Below, one piece after another: positions 8,606 through 17,960 of a DNA stretch of 64,000 bases (position 1 is its first letter; the number at the start of each line of letters is the position of its first letter). Origin of the DNA: Candidatus Omnitrophota bacterium (lineage in GTDB: Bacteria > Omnitrophota > Koll11 > 1-14-0-20-64-10); NCBI GenBank assembly GCA_023818695.1, contig JAMWCF010000001.1, positions 372,001 to 436,000 of the forward strand. Direction: 5' to 3'. The notes under the pieces are model-generated. The model searched no databases. It worked only from the letters and a program-made list of their open reading frames with translations, and was not told the DNA's origin. A program made the position numbers and the translations under genes.

Positions 8606-9470
8606 CCGGATTCCGGACGCCGTCATCCGGAAAGCCAGCATCCTGCTGGAAGCGCTGCCGTACCTGCAGAGCTTCCGCGGAAAAACGTTCGTGATCAAAT
8701 ACGGCGGCTCCGCGCTGGCCGACCCGGCCAAACGGCGGGCTCTCCTGCAGGACGTCGTCTTTTTGAGCGTCAGCGGCATCCGGCCGGTCCTGGTTCACGG
8801 CGGCGGGGCGGAAATCTCCAGGAAGATGTCCCGGAAAGGCAAGACCCCCCGCTTTGTGCATGGCCTGCGGGTCACCGACGCCGAAACGCTGAAGATGGTC
8901 GCCGCAGCGCTGGCGACGGTTAACCGGCTTCTGGTGAAAGAGCTGAAATCGCTCGGGGCCAGGGCCCAGGGGTTGATCGGTTCCGAGGCTAGAATCATCC
9001 GGGCTGAACCATACGTCATCCAGGGGGAGGACCTCGGATTTGTAGGGAAGGTGACCGGCGTCAACCCGGGACCTGTCCAGCGCCTTCTGGTGCTGGGGGT
9101 GATCCCGGTGGTGATGCCCCTGGGAAGCGGCTGGGACCATCAGACCTACAACATCAACGCCGATGAAGCGGCATCCGCACTGGCGGCGGCGCTGAAAGCG
9201 GAGAAATTCGTCCTGGTAACCGACGTTCCCGGTATCCTCCGGGAGCCAGGCAACCGGAGATCTCTCATCCCGACCCTGACCCGGAAAGAGGCGGGCCGTC
9301 TCATCAAAAAGAAGGTGATCGCCGGCGGGATGATCCCGAAAACGAGGGCCTGCTTGAACGCCCTCAAAGGGGGGGTCCGGAAAACGCACATCGTGGATAT
9401 CTCGGTCCCCCACAGTCTCCTTCTGGAGATCTTCACTGATTTGGGGATAGGAACGCAGATCATCAAATGA
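8586..9470 (+). CDS. argB: Acetylglutamate kinase
   Basis: 294 aa using the ATG at 8586 (20 bp overlap with argJ); an upstream in-frame ATG at 8556 adds ten residues unlike the family. Amino-acid-kinase fold: KYGGSAL near residue 37, HGGGAEIS substrate loop, NINADEAASALAAALKA and LVTDVPGIL. Phosphorylates N-acetylglutamate; the usual feedback-control point of arginine synthesis. Confidence 0.93.
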   Translation: MPSTRHNRIPDAVIRKASILLEALPYLQSFRGKTFVIKYGGSALADPAKRRALLQDVVFLSVSGIRPVLVHGGGAEISRKMSRKGKTPRFVHGLRVTDAETLKMVAAALATVNRLLVKELKSLGARAQGLIGSEARIIRAEPYVIQGEDLGFVGKVTGVNPGPVQRLLVLGVIPVVMPLGSGWDHQTYNINADEAASALAAALKAEKFVLVTDVPGILREPGNRRSLIPTLTRKEAGRLIKKKVIAGGMIPKTRACLNALKGGVRKTHIVDISVPHSLLLEIFTDLGIGTQIIK

Positions 9471-10657
9471 AGACGAAAGAGATCGCCAAACTGTACGACC
9501 GGTACGCGATCCCGGTTTATAACCGGTTGGGGATCGCCGCCCGGAAAGGGTCCGGCTCCTGGCTCTGGGATTATGAGGGGCGCCGGTATCTGGACCTTTT
9601 CCCGGGCTGGGGGGTGGGGGCCATCGGACACTGCCACCCCCACGTCATCAGAACGGTGACGGCCCAGATGAAAAAATTGATGCATGTGCCGAACACCTTC
9701 TACCACGAGCCGCAGGCACGGCTGGCGCGGATGCTGGTCACAAGCGCTTTTCCCGGCAAGATCTTCCTCTGCAGCACCGGCGCCGAGGCGGTGGAGGGGG
9801 CAATCAAACTGGCCAGGCGGGTGGGCTACCCGAAGCGGTATGAAATCATCACCATGAAACAGTCGTTCCACGGACGGACGATGGGGGCGCTGGCCGCCAC
9901 CGGGCAAACGAAGCATTCCAAATGGTTCAGGCCGATGCTCAGCGGCTTCCGGCATGTCCCGTTCAACGACATCCGGGCGGTGAGAAGGGCCATCGGTCCG
10001 AAGACGGTCGCCGTGATGGTGGAGCTGGTGCAGGGGGAGGGGGGAATCCATGTCGCCTCGAAAAAATACATCCGGCAGCTGAAAGAGCTGTGCCGGCGCA
10101 AGGGGCTGCTGCTGATCTTCGATGAGATCTCGACGGGAGGCGGCCGGACCGGAACCCTCTTCTGCTACCAGCAGTACGGGGTCACGCCGGACATCCTCCT
10201 GCTGGCAAAGGGGATCGGCGGAGGCCTGAACCTGGGGATCATCCTGGCCGGCAGGCATATCTCCGACGTCTGGGAGAAAGCCAGCCACGCTACGACGTTC
10301 GGAGGCAACCCGGTGGCGGCTGCGGCCGGCATCGCCACGTTGGAGGTGATCCGCAGGGAAAAACTCCTGCAGAATGTCAGGAAACAGGGGGCCTATTTCA
10401 TGAAGCGGCTGGCCGAGCTGAAGAAAGAGATTCCGGCCATCCGGGAGATCCGGGGCATGGGGCTGATGATTGGCATCCAGATGGACCGGCCCGGGGCGCC
10501 CGTGGTTCAGGCCTGCCTTCGTCGGGGGCTGCTGATCAACTGCTCCCAGCAGACGGTTCTGCGGATCTATCCGGCCATGAACGTTACCAGAAAACAGATC
10601 GACCTGGGGTTGAAGATCTTGAAACAGGCCTTTGAAGAGGCGCTCGGGCAAAAGTGA
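9467..10657 (+). CDS. argD: Acetylornithine aminotransferase
   Basis: 396 aa class-III PLP aminotransferase. STGAEAVEGAIKLAR at 103-117, FDEISTGGGRTG at 218-229 and the PLP lysine K248 in LLLAKGIGGG. The usual DEVQTG motif is DEISTG here, a mild variation. Converts N-acetylglutamate semialdehyde to N-acetylornithine; such enzymes often also serve in lysine synthesis as the DAP aminotransferase, although dapL is present in this cluster. Overlaps argB and argF by 4 bp each. Confidence 0.93.
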   Translation: MKTKEIAKLYDRYAIPVYNRLGIAARKGSGSWLWDYEGRRYLDLFPGWGVGAIGHCHPHVIRTVTAQMKKLMHVPNTFYHEPQARLARMLVTSAFPGKIFLCSTGAEAVEGAIKLARRVGYPKRYEIITMKQSFHGRTMGALAATGQTKHSKWFRPMLSGFRHVPFNDIRAVRRAIGPKTVAVMVELVQGEGGIHVASKKYIRQLKELCRRKGLLLIFDEISTGGGRTGTLFCYQQYGVTPDILLLAKGIGGGLNLGIILAGRHISDVWEKASHATTFGGNPVAAAAGIATLEVIRREKLLQNVRKQGAYFMKRLAELKKEIPAIREIRGMGLMIGIQMDRPGAPVVQACLRRGLLINCSQQTVLRIYPAMNVTRKQIDLGLKILKQAFEEALGQK

Positions 10658-11580
10658 AGCATCTGCTGACAGTGCGGGACCTGAATGCGGAAACAATCCG
10701 CCGGCTTTTCGAGCTGACGGCCCGCCTCAAGCGGACCGGACAAGCGAGCCGCCCCCTGGCCGGGAAAACCCTCGGCCTGCTTTTCCAGAAACCGTCCCTG
10801 CGGACGAGGGTCTCCTTCGAAGTCGGCATGGCCCAGCTGGGGGGACAATCGATCTACATCGGCCCGGTGGAACTGCAGGGAGGCCAGCGGGAAGGGGCGA
10901 AGGACCTGGCCAATGTCCTCTCCCGCTACCTCGACGGGATCGTGGCCAGGACCTATTCGCACGACCATATCGTGGAGATGGCCGCCGCCTCCTCCGTCCC
11001 GGTCATCAACGGTCTTTCGGATGAGAGCCATCCGTGTCAGGCGTTGGCGGACCTTTTCACGGTGCATGAGCGGTTCGGGAAACTCAAAGGGGTCCCGGTG
11101 GCTTACGTCGGGGACGGGAACAACGTCTGCCACTCCCTGATGGAGGCCTCGGCCCTAACCGGTGTCCATCTCCGGATCGCGGCCCCGCGCGGCTATACTC
11201 CCGCCGCGCAGGTACTCCGATGGGCCGGCGCACAAGCGAAAAGAAACGCTGGAACGGTCGAACTGTGTGCTTCGCCTGACAAAGCGGTTAAGGGGGCCTG
11301 GGTGGTCTACACTGACGTCTGGACAAGCATGGGCCAGGAAAAGGAGGCGGCGAAAAGGGAAAAGGTTTTCAGGCCTTACCAGGTCAACAGCCGGCTCTTC
11401 CGGCAGGCCGATCCGCAGGCCGTCTTCATGCATTGCCTGCCGGCGCACAGGGGGCAGGAGGTCACGGACCAGGTGATGGACAGCACACGATCGATCGTCT
11501 ATGATCAAGCGGAGAACCGGCTGCACGTCCAGAAAGCAATCCTTTTAGAACTGCTGGGCAAAGGAAGGTCAATCCGATGA
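10654..11580 (+). CDS. argF: Ornithine carbamoyltransferase
   Basis: 308 aa with a GTG start overlapping the argD stop (GTGA). Carbamoyl-phosphate loop S48-L-R-T-R52 in FQKPSLRTRVSFE, SDESHPCQALADL, and the catalytic HCLPAHRG motif near residue 257. Makes citrulline from ornithine. Confidence 0.95.
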   Translation: MKHLLTVRDLNAETIRRLFELTARLKRTGQASRPLAGKTLGLLFQKPSLRTRVSFEVGMAQLGGQSIYIGPVELQGGQREGAKDLANVLSRYLDGIVARTYSHDHIVEMAAASSVPVINGLSDESHPCQALADLFTVHERFGKLKGVPVAYVGDGNNVCHSLMEASALTGVHLRIAAPRGYTPAAQVLRWAGAQAKRNAGTVELCASPDKAVKGAWVVYTDVWTSMGQEKEAAKREKVFRPYQVNSRLFRQADPQAVFMHCLPAHRGQEVTDQVMDSTRSIVYDQAENRLHVQKAILLELLGKGRSIR

Positions 11581-12791
11581 GAAGCGATCCTGCGGCAACG
11601 GGAAACAAAGTGGTCTTGGCTTACTCCGGCGGGCTGGACACCTCGGTCATCATCCGGTGGCTGATGAACCGGGGATACCGGGTGATCGCGGTCTGCGCCG
11701 ACGTGGGGCAGGGAGAGGATCTGCGGGTCGTCCGGGAAAGGGCGCTCGCCTGCGGGGCCTCCAAAGTGTTCGTCCTGGACCTGCGCAAAGAGTTCGCCAG
11801 GGAATACGTCCTGCCGGCGCTCAAGGCCGGCGCCGTCTACGAAGGGAAATACCTGCTGGCAACCGCCTTGAGCAGACCCCTCATCGCCAAGGCGATGGCG
11901 CAGGTGGCCCGCGCAGAGAAAGCGCGGACCCTGGCGCACGGCTGCACCGGCAAAGGCAACGACCAGGTCCGGATCGAGGTCTCCTTGAGAATCCTCTCCC
12001 CCGGATTTCATATCATCGCGCCGGTCCGGGAGTGGGAGCTGAAATCGAGAGACGAGGAGATTCGCTACGCCCAGGACCATCATCTGCCGATCGCCAAAAA
12101 GAGCGAATCGAAATATTCGATCGACCAGAACCTCTGGGGGGTCTCGATCGAAAGCGGCCCCCTGGAAAATCCATGGACCGAACCGCCGGAGGAGGCATTC
12201 CGGTGGACAAAAAACCCGGCCACGGCACCAGCCAAGGGAGAGTATGTGACGATTGACTTCCTCCATGGAACCCCCGCGGCTCTGAACGGCCGGAAACTGC
12301 CGCTCGTGGAGCTGATCCAGAAGCTTAACGCCGCCGGTTCCAGGCACGGCGTGGGACGGACCGACATGGTTGAAGACCGGCTGGTGGGGATCAAATCGCG
12401 CGAGGTGTACGAAGCCCCCGCCGCGACGATCCTTCATGCGGCTCACTCCGAATTGGAACGGCTGACGCTCGACAGGGAAACGCTGGCCTTCAAGGAGGCG
12501 GTTGCCCAGCGTTATTCCCGGCTGATCTACGATGGGCTCTGGTTCTCCCCCCTCAAAGCGGCCCTCGACAAATTCGTGGAGGAGACGCAAGTCCGGGTCA
12601 CCGGCACGGTACGGATCAAGCTCCTGAAGGGGCAGGCGATCTGTGTGGGCCGGAAATCCCCCTATTCCCGGTATGCCGAGAAGCTGGCGACTTACGGGGC
12701 GGGGGACCAGTTCGATCAAAGCCACGCGGCCGGCTTCATCACTCTCTGGGGGCTGCCGTACGCCGCGCGGAGGAACGGGAAAGGACGATGA
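11577..12791 (+). CDS. argG: Argininosuccinate synthase
   Basis: 404 aa. N-terminal PP-loop AYSGGLDTSVIIRWL (about 16-30), GCTGKGNDQVRIE, and the conserved GRKSPYSRYAEKLATYG near the C-terminus. Condenses citrulline and aspartate using ATP. Length matches the family. Overlaps argF and argH by 4 bp. Confidence 0.96.
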   Translation: MRSDPAATGNKVVLAYSGGLDTSVIIRWLMNRGYRVIAVCADVGQGEDLRVVRERALACGASKVFVLDLRKEFAREYVLPALKAGAVYEGKYLLATALSRPLIAKAMAQVARAEKARTLAHGCTGKGNDQVRIEVSLRILSPGFHIIAPVREWELKSRDEEIRYAQDHHLPIAKKSESKYSIDQNLWGVSIESGPLENPWTEPPEEAFRWTKNPATAPAKGEYVTIDFLHGTPAALNGRKLPLVELIQKLNAAGSRHGVGRTDMVEDRLVGIKSREVYEAPAATILHAAHSELERLTLDRETLAFKEAVAQRYSRLIYDGLWFSPLKAALDKFVEETQVRVTGTVRIKLLKGQAICVGRKSPYSRYAEKLATYGAGDQFDQSHAAGFITLWGLPYAARRNGKGR

Positions 12792-14179
12792 AAAAGCAGA
12801 AGCTCTGGGGCGGCCGCTTCACGAAGAAAACCGCCCGGGTGATCGAGGAGTTCAGCCACTCTTTCGCTGTCGACAGCCGCCTGGCTCGCTGGGACCTGGT
12901 CGGCTCGATCGCCCATGCCAGGATGCTCGGCAAGACAGGGATCATCCCAAAGACCGACTCCGTCCGGCTGGTCCGGACCCTGACCGGGATGCTGGCGTCG
13001 CTGGAGAAGGGAACCCTGCGCCTGGATCCGACGGCGGAAGACATCCACACCGCCATCCAGACGGCGCTGGAAAAGAGGGCCGGGGCGGCCGCCGGGCGGC
13101 TCCACACCGCCCGCTCCCGCAACGACCAAGTGGTCACCAGCTTCCGGCTCTACTGCAAGGACCATCTGGAAAAACTCACGCAGGCGGTCTTGCGCCTGCA
13201 GAAAACGGTTCTTCGGCAGGCGGAAGCGGCCGGGACACTGGTGCTGCCTGGCTACACCCATCTGCGGCATGCCCAGCCGGTGCTGGCAGCCCACCTGCTG
13301 GTCAGCTACGTGGTGATGCTGCAACGGGACAGGGAACGGCTCCGGGAAGCCGCACGTCGTCTGGACGAACTACCCCTCGGTTCGGCGGCGCTGACCGGGA
13401 CATCGCTGGCGATCGACAGGGCGTCTGTCGCCAGAGAGCTCGGGTTTTCCAGGGTCGCCGAAAACTCAATCGACGCCGTCACGGAAAGGGATTTCGCCGT
13501 GGAGATCCTCTCCTCCCTGGCGATCCTTGGGGTGCATCTGTCCCGAATCGCCGAGGACCTGCTGCTCTGGTCCACCGCGGAATTCGGTTTCCTTTCCTTT
13601 TCGGAGGAGCTCCTGACCGGCAGCTCTATGATGCCGCAGAAACAAAATCCCGATTTTCTGGAGCTGACCCGCGGCGGATCAGCCCGGCTTATCGGCAACC
13701 TCACCGGGATCGCCGCGCTCCTGAAAGGGCTCTCCTCCGGCTACCAGCGGGACCTTCAGCTGGACAAAGAGCTCGTGTTCGAAGGGTTGGACAGGGCCGC
13801 GGGGATGCTGGCGGTCATGACGGCCGGCTTCCAATCGATCTCCTGGAACGGGAAAAAGATTTCCGAGCAGATGGAGGACGATTCCCTCTACGCCACCGAC
13901 ATCGCGGAATACCTGGTAGCCAAGGGGGTCCCGTTTTCAGAAGCCCACCAAATCGTGGGCCGGCTGCTGAGCCGCAGCGAGAAAGAAAAGGGCCGGCTGC
14001 GGTCCCTGCCGCTGGAGATCTTCCGGCGGTTCTCTCCTTTTTTCAACAACGACGTCTACCGCCTGTTCGACCCCGACTCCTCCGTCGGCCGCAAGAGGTC
14101 CGCCGGCAGCACGCAGCCGGCGGCGGTGGCCCGTTCCATCCAGAGCTGGAAAAAACGGCTCCAAGGCCGGGGAGGTTAA
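12788..14179 (+). CDS. argH: Argininosuccinate lyase
   Basis: 463 aa fumarase/aspartase-superfamily enzyme. Signature GSSMMPQKQNPD at 278-289 carries the catalytic Ser; TARSRNDQV near 108 and GYTHLRHAQPV near 155 are also conserved. Last step of arginine synthesis, releasing fumarate. lysA begins 7 bp downstream, so the lysine genes probably share the transcript. Confidence 0.96.
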   Translation: MKKQKLWGGRFTKKTARVIEEFSHSFAVDSRLARWDLVGSIAHARMLGKTGIIPKTDSVRLVRTLTGMLASLEKGTLRLDPTAEDIHTAIQTALEKRAGAAAGRLHTARSRNDQVVTSFRLYCKDHLEKLTQAVLRLQKTVLRQAEAAGTLVLPGYTHLRHAQPVLAAHLLVSYVVMLQRDRERLREAARRLDELPLGSAALTGTSLAIDRASVARELGFSRVAENSIDAVTERDFAVEILSSLAILGVHLSRIAEDLLLWSTAEFGFLSFSEELLTGSSMMPQKQNPDFLELTRGGSARLIGNLTGIAALLKGLSSGYQRDLQLDKELVFEGLDRAAGMLAVMTAGFQSISWNGKKISEQMEDDSLYATDIAEYLVAKGVPFSEAHQIVGRLLSRSEKEKGRLRSLPLEIFRRFSPFFNNDVYRLFDPDSSVGRKRSAGSTQPAAVARSIQSWKKRLQGRGG

Positions 14180-14186
14180 CCGGCCG

Positions 14187-15446
14187 ATGCACCGGTTTTC
14201 GTACAGAAATGGACGGCTGATGTGCGAGGGGGTCGCCGTTGAAGAGGTGGCCCGCGAGGTCGGGACTCCTCTATATCTTTACAGCTACAACACGATCCTG
14301 GACCATTTCAGGAAAGTCAAGAGCGCCTTCTCTCCGGTGGGGGCGCTGGTCTGTTTCGCCGCGAAAGCCAACAGCAACATGGCGATCCTGCGGGCGCTGG
14401 CCAAAGCCGGCGCCGGCTTTGATGTGGTTTCCGGCGGGGAGCTCAAAAGGGTCTTGCGCGCCGGCGCACATCCCAAAAAAATCGTCTTCGCGTCGGTCGG
14501 AAAATCAATCGCCGAGATCGAACTAGCCGTCAAAACCGGAATTCTCTTCTTCAACGTCGAGTCGGCCCAGGAGCTGGAGCGGATCGAATCGGTCTGCCGG
14601 CGGCTGCGGCGCAGACAGCGGATCAGTCTCCGGGTCAACCCGGAGGTGGACCCTCACACCCATTCTTTCATCACCACCGGGCACAGGGCCAGCAAGTTCG
14701 GCATCGACCGGAAGACGGTGATCAAGCTATTCCAGCGGACAGCGGAATTCCCGCATCTGGCCTTCGAGGGGCTTCACATCCACATCGGCTCCCAGATTCT
14801 GGAAGCCCGTCCTTTCCGGGCCGCGATTGAGCGGGCCCTCCTGCTGGTGGAAGAGGCCAAGCGGCACGGCGTCACCATCGGCACCCTGAATATCGGAGGG
14901 GGGCTTGGGATTGTTTACCACAAAGAGACCCCGCAAACGGCCCGGGATTATGCGAAAGCGGTTCTGCCGGTCTTGAAAAGGAGCGGTTTAAAGGTTATTC
15001 TGGAACCCGGACGTTTTATCGTGGGAAGCGGCGGGATCCTGGTGACCCGTGTGCTGTACCTGAAGTCAAGCCACGGCCGGCAATTCGCAATCGTGGATGC
15101 GGCGATGAACGATCTCCTGCGGCCGTCCCTTTACGGCGCCTACCACGACATCTGGCCCGCCTCCGCCAACGGCCGGCTGCGGCCGGCTCGGTACGACGTG
15201 GTTGGACCAGTGTGCGAGAGCGGGGATTTTTTCGCTAAAAACAGGAAACTACCCAAGCTGCATCCGGGCGACCTGCTGGCGGTGATGGGGGCGGGGGCCT
15301 ACGGGTTCGTGATGTCCAGCAACTACAATTCCAGGCCTAGGGCGGCCGAGGTGATGGTCCGTTCCAACAAGTGGTATGTCGTCCGGAAAAGGGAAACCTT
15401 CGAAGAGATGATCCAGTCGGAAAAGATTCCGCCGTTCTTGCGATAA
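14187..15446 (+). CDS. lysA: Diaminopimelate decarboxylase
   Basis: 419 aa fold-III PLP enzyme. PLP lysine K60 in CFAAKANSN; NVESAQELERI, GHRASKFGID, HIGSQI and the second-domain PVCESGDFFAKN (active-site Cys from the partner subunit) are present. Converts meso-DAP to lysine. First gene of the lysA-dapF-dapA-dapB-dapL block. Confidence 0.95.
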   Translation: MHRFSYRNGRLMCEGVAVEEVAREVGTPLYLYSYNTILDHFRKVKSAFSPVGALVCFAAKANSNMAILRALAKAGAGFDVVSGGELKRVLRAGAHPKKIVFASVGKSIAEIELAVKTGILFFNVESAQELERIESVCRRLRRRQRISLRVNPEVDPHTHSFITTGHRASKFGIDRKTVIKLFQRTAEFPHLAFEGLHIHIGSQILEARPFRAAIERALLLVEEAKRHGVTIGTLNIGGGLGIVYHKETPQTARDYAKAVLPVLKRSGLKVILEPGRFIVGSGGILVTRVLYLKSSHGRQFAIVDAAMNDLLRPSLYGAYHDIWPASANGRLRPARYDVVGPVCESGDFFAKNRKLPKLHPGDLLAVMGAGAYGFVMSSNYNSRPRAAEVMVRSNKWYVVRKRETFEEMIQSEKIPPFLR

Positions 15447-15455
15447 GCTCAAACC

Positions 15456-16271
15456 GTGGAACAAATCCCTTTTACAAAAGTCGTCGGAACAGGCAACGAT
15501 TTCATCCTCGTGGACGGGCGTAAGATCCCCTCCCTGAATCCGACTCCTGCTCGGTGGGCAACCGTCTGGTGCGACCGGAAGACAGGGGTTGGAGCCGACG
15601 GTCTTTTGTGGATCCTGCCCTCCAGGCGGGGCAACGCCCGGATGCGGATCTTCAACCCCGATGGCAGCGAAGCCTCCATGTGCGGCAACGGCCTGCGCTG
15701 CGTGGCTTGGTATCTCTACATGAAAGACCACGGCCGCACGACGCACGTCATCGAAACCGGGGCGGGCCTGATCACAACGGAGGTGGTCAAGAAGGAACGG
15801 ACGAGGATTTACCTCACCCCGCCGAAGGAGTTCCGACTCGGGCTGAAACTGACCGTCCTGGGCAAACGCCTCGACTGGCATGCGGTGAACACGGGGGTCC
15901 CGCACGCCGTTCTTTTCTCGTCCCGGATCGACAAGCTGGACCTCGGGAAACTGGGTCCGGCGGTCCGTTTCCATAAAATATTCAAACCGGCCGGCGCGAA
16001 TGTGAACCTCGTCCAGATCCAGACGCCGCACCGGATCGCGGTCCGTACCTACGAGCGCGGCGTGGAAGGGGAAACGATGGCCTGCGGGACCGGATCGGTC
16101 GCCTGCGTCGTGATCGGAGCCAGTCTGGGAAAGCTCAAGCCGCCGGTTTCCGTACTGACCGCAGGCGGTGAACGGCTGTCGGTGGGATTCAGACAGGAAC
16201 GCAAACTATGGGAAGGACTCTATCTCGAGGGTCCGGCCCGGATTCTCTTTGAAGGAGTGATCCGCCAGTGA
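15456..16271 (+). CDS. dapF: Diaminopimelate epimerase
   Basis: 271 aa with a GTG start. The two catalytic cysteines are C76 (MCGNGLRC) and C210 (ETMACGTGSVAC), and GTGNDFILVDGR opens the protein. Interconverts LL- and meso-DAP. Overlaps dapA by 4 bp. Confidence 0.95.
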   Translation: MEQIPFTKVVGTGNDFILVDGRKIPSLNPTPARWATVWCDRKTGVGADGLLWILPSRRGNARMRIFNPDGSEASMCGNGLRCVAWYLYMKDHGRTTHVIETGAGLITTEVVKKERTRIYLTPPKEFRLGLKLTVLGKRLDWHAVNTGVPHAVLFSSRIDKLDLGKLGPAVRFHKIFKPAGANVNLVQIQTPHRIAVRTYERGVEGETMACGTGSVACVVIGASLGKLKPPVSVLTAGGERLSVGFRQERKLWEGLYLEGPARILFEGVIRQ

Positions 16272-17164
16272 GCAAACCGCCCGTGTGGTTGAGAGGTTCG
16301 ATGGTGGCCTTGGTGACGCCGTTCAAGAACGGCGGGGTCGACGTCAAGGGCCTTCAGCGCCTCGTGGAGTTCCACATCAAGAACGGGACGTCAGCGCTGG
16401 TCCCCTGCGGGACAACCGGCGAGTCGGCGACCCTTTCCCATGAAGAGCATGATCTGGTGATCGAAACGGTGATCGAAGCCGCCGGCGGAAAGATCTGCGT
16501 CATCGCGGGGACCGGCTCCAACAACACCGAAGAGGCAATCCGGCTGACCCGCCACGCCCAGAGAGCGGGGGCCGACGCCTCCCTGCAGATCGCCCCCTAT
16601 TACAACAAACCGACGCAGGAGGGGCTTTACAGGCATTTCAAGGCGATCGCCGAGGAGGTCGATATCCCTCTGGTCCTTTACAACATCTCCTCCCGGACCG
16701 GCGTGAATATCGAGCCGGCCACCTTCGGGCGGCTGGCAAAAATCCGCAACATCGTCGGCGTCAAGGAAGCGAGCGCCAACCTCGAGCAGATGGCCCGGAT
16801 CAAGGATGTCTGCGGCGAGAGGATCGCCCTGATCTCCGGCGATGACGCCTTGACACTGCCTATCCTCTCGATCGGCGGGACAGGGGTTATCTCGGTTGTG
16901 GCCAACATCCTGCCGGGACCGGTCGAAAAACTGGTTCGGCTCTTTGAAAAAGGGGATATCCGGGGAGCCAGGAAAATCCATTATGACCTCCTGCCTCTCG
17001 TCAAAGCGATGTTTCTGGAAACGAACCCGATCCCGGTCAAGACGGCGATGGGGCTGATGAAGCTGATCGACGACCCCCATCTGCGTCTGCCCCTGTGCCC
17101 GTTGAGCGAAAGCAATCTGGCTGTTCTGAAAGAGACCCTAAGAAGATACCGGCTGATCCGATAA
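16268..17164 (+). CDS. dapA: 4-hydroxy-tetrahydrodipicolinate synthase
   Basis: 298 aa TIM-barrel aldolase, GTG start overlapping dapF. Schiff-base lysine K166 in GVKEAS; T49/T50 in CGTTGESATL and Y138 in LYNISSRTGVN complete the proton relay. Condenses pyruvate with aspartate semialdehyde. Confidence 0.96.
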   Translation: MSKPPVWLRGSMVALVTPFKNGGVDVKGLQRLVEFHIKNGTSALVPCGTTGESATLSHEEHDLVIETVIEAAGGKICVIAGTGSNNTEEAIRLTRHAQRAGADASLQIAPYYNKPTQEGLYRHFKAIAEEVDIPLVLYNISSRTGVNIEPATFGRLAKIRNIVGVKEASANLEQMARIKDVCGERIALISGDDALTLPILSIGGTGVISVVANILPGPVEKLVRLFEKGDIRGARKIHYDLLPLVKAMFLETNPIPVKTAMGLMKLIDDPHLRLPLCPLSESNLAVLKETLRRYRLIR

Positions 17165-17165
17165 C

Positions 17166-17960
17166 ATGAATCCGAAAATCCGTCTTATCGTCACCGGCTG
17201 CTGCGGCCGAATGGGCTCCTTGATCGCCGAGGAAGCGCTCAAAAGGGGGGATCGTTTCGTCCTGGCCGCCGCCATCGAGCACGATTCGCACCCAATGATC
17301 GGCCGGCCGCACCCCACCGCGCCGTTCCTGAAAATCTCTACCGACCTGAAAACCGCGCTGGGACAGGCGGACCTGCTCGTCGAATTCACGACGCCGGAGG
17401 CGACCCTTTCCAATGCAGCGCTGGCCGCCTCGGCAAAAATCCCCATGGTGATCGGGACAACCGGCTTTTCTGCCGGCCAGATGGAAACCCTCAAAAAACA
17501 CTCGGTCCACACGCCGATCTTCTGGTCCCCCAATATGTCGATCGGCATCGTCATCATCCGCAGGGCCATTCACCACGTTTCAGAACAGTTGTTCAAATTC
17601 GGGTTGGGGGCGCAAACGCATGTCCAGATCTCCGAGACCCACCACACCAGAAAGAAGGACAAACCGAGCGGCACGGCCAAAGCCCTGGCGGAAGAGCTCC
17701 TGAAAGCCACCGGCTGGCTGGTCAAAGACGAGGAGATCGAATCGGTTCGGGAAGGGGAGGTGGTGGGGATCCATTCGGTAACTTTCAACACCGGTCCGGA
17801 ACTGATCACCCTCCGTCACGAGGCGGTGGACCGGCGCCTCTTCGCCCAGGGGGCCCTCTTGGTCGCCGGAAATTTTCACAAGATCCTCAACGGAAACAAA
17901 ACCGGCTGGTACTCCATGGATGACTTCACGAACGCGATGCAAAACCAGCGGGTCCCATGA
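17166..17960 (+). CDS. dapB: 4-hydroxy-tetrahydrodipicolinate reductase
   Basis: 264 aa. N-terminal nucleotide-binding motif TGCCGRMGSLI and the family signature HHTRKKDKPSGTA with catalytic His and Lys. Second step of the DAP branch. One base after dapA and overlapping dapL by 4 bp. Confidence 0.95.
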   Translation: MNPKIRLIVTGCCGRMGSLIAEEALKRGDRFVLAAAIEHDSHPMIGRPHPTAPFLKISTDLKTALGQADLLVEFTTPEATLSNAALAASAKIPMVIGTTGFSAGQMETLKKHSVHTPIFWSPNMSIGIVIIRRAIHHVSEQLFKFGLGAQTHVQISETHHTRKKDKPSGTAKALAEELLKATGWLVKDEEIESVREGEVVGIHSVTFNTGPELITLRHEAVDRRLFAQGALLVAGNFHKILNGNKTGWYSMDDFTNAMQNQRVP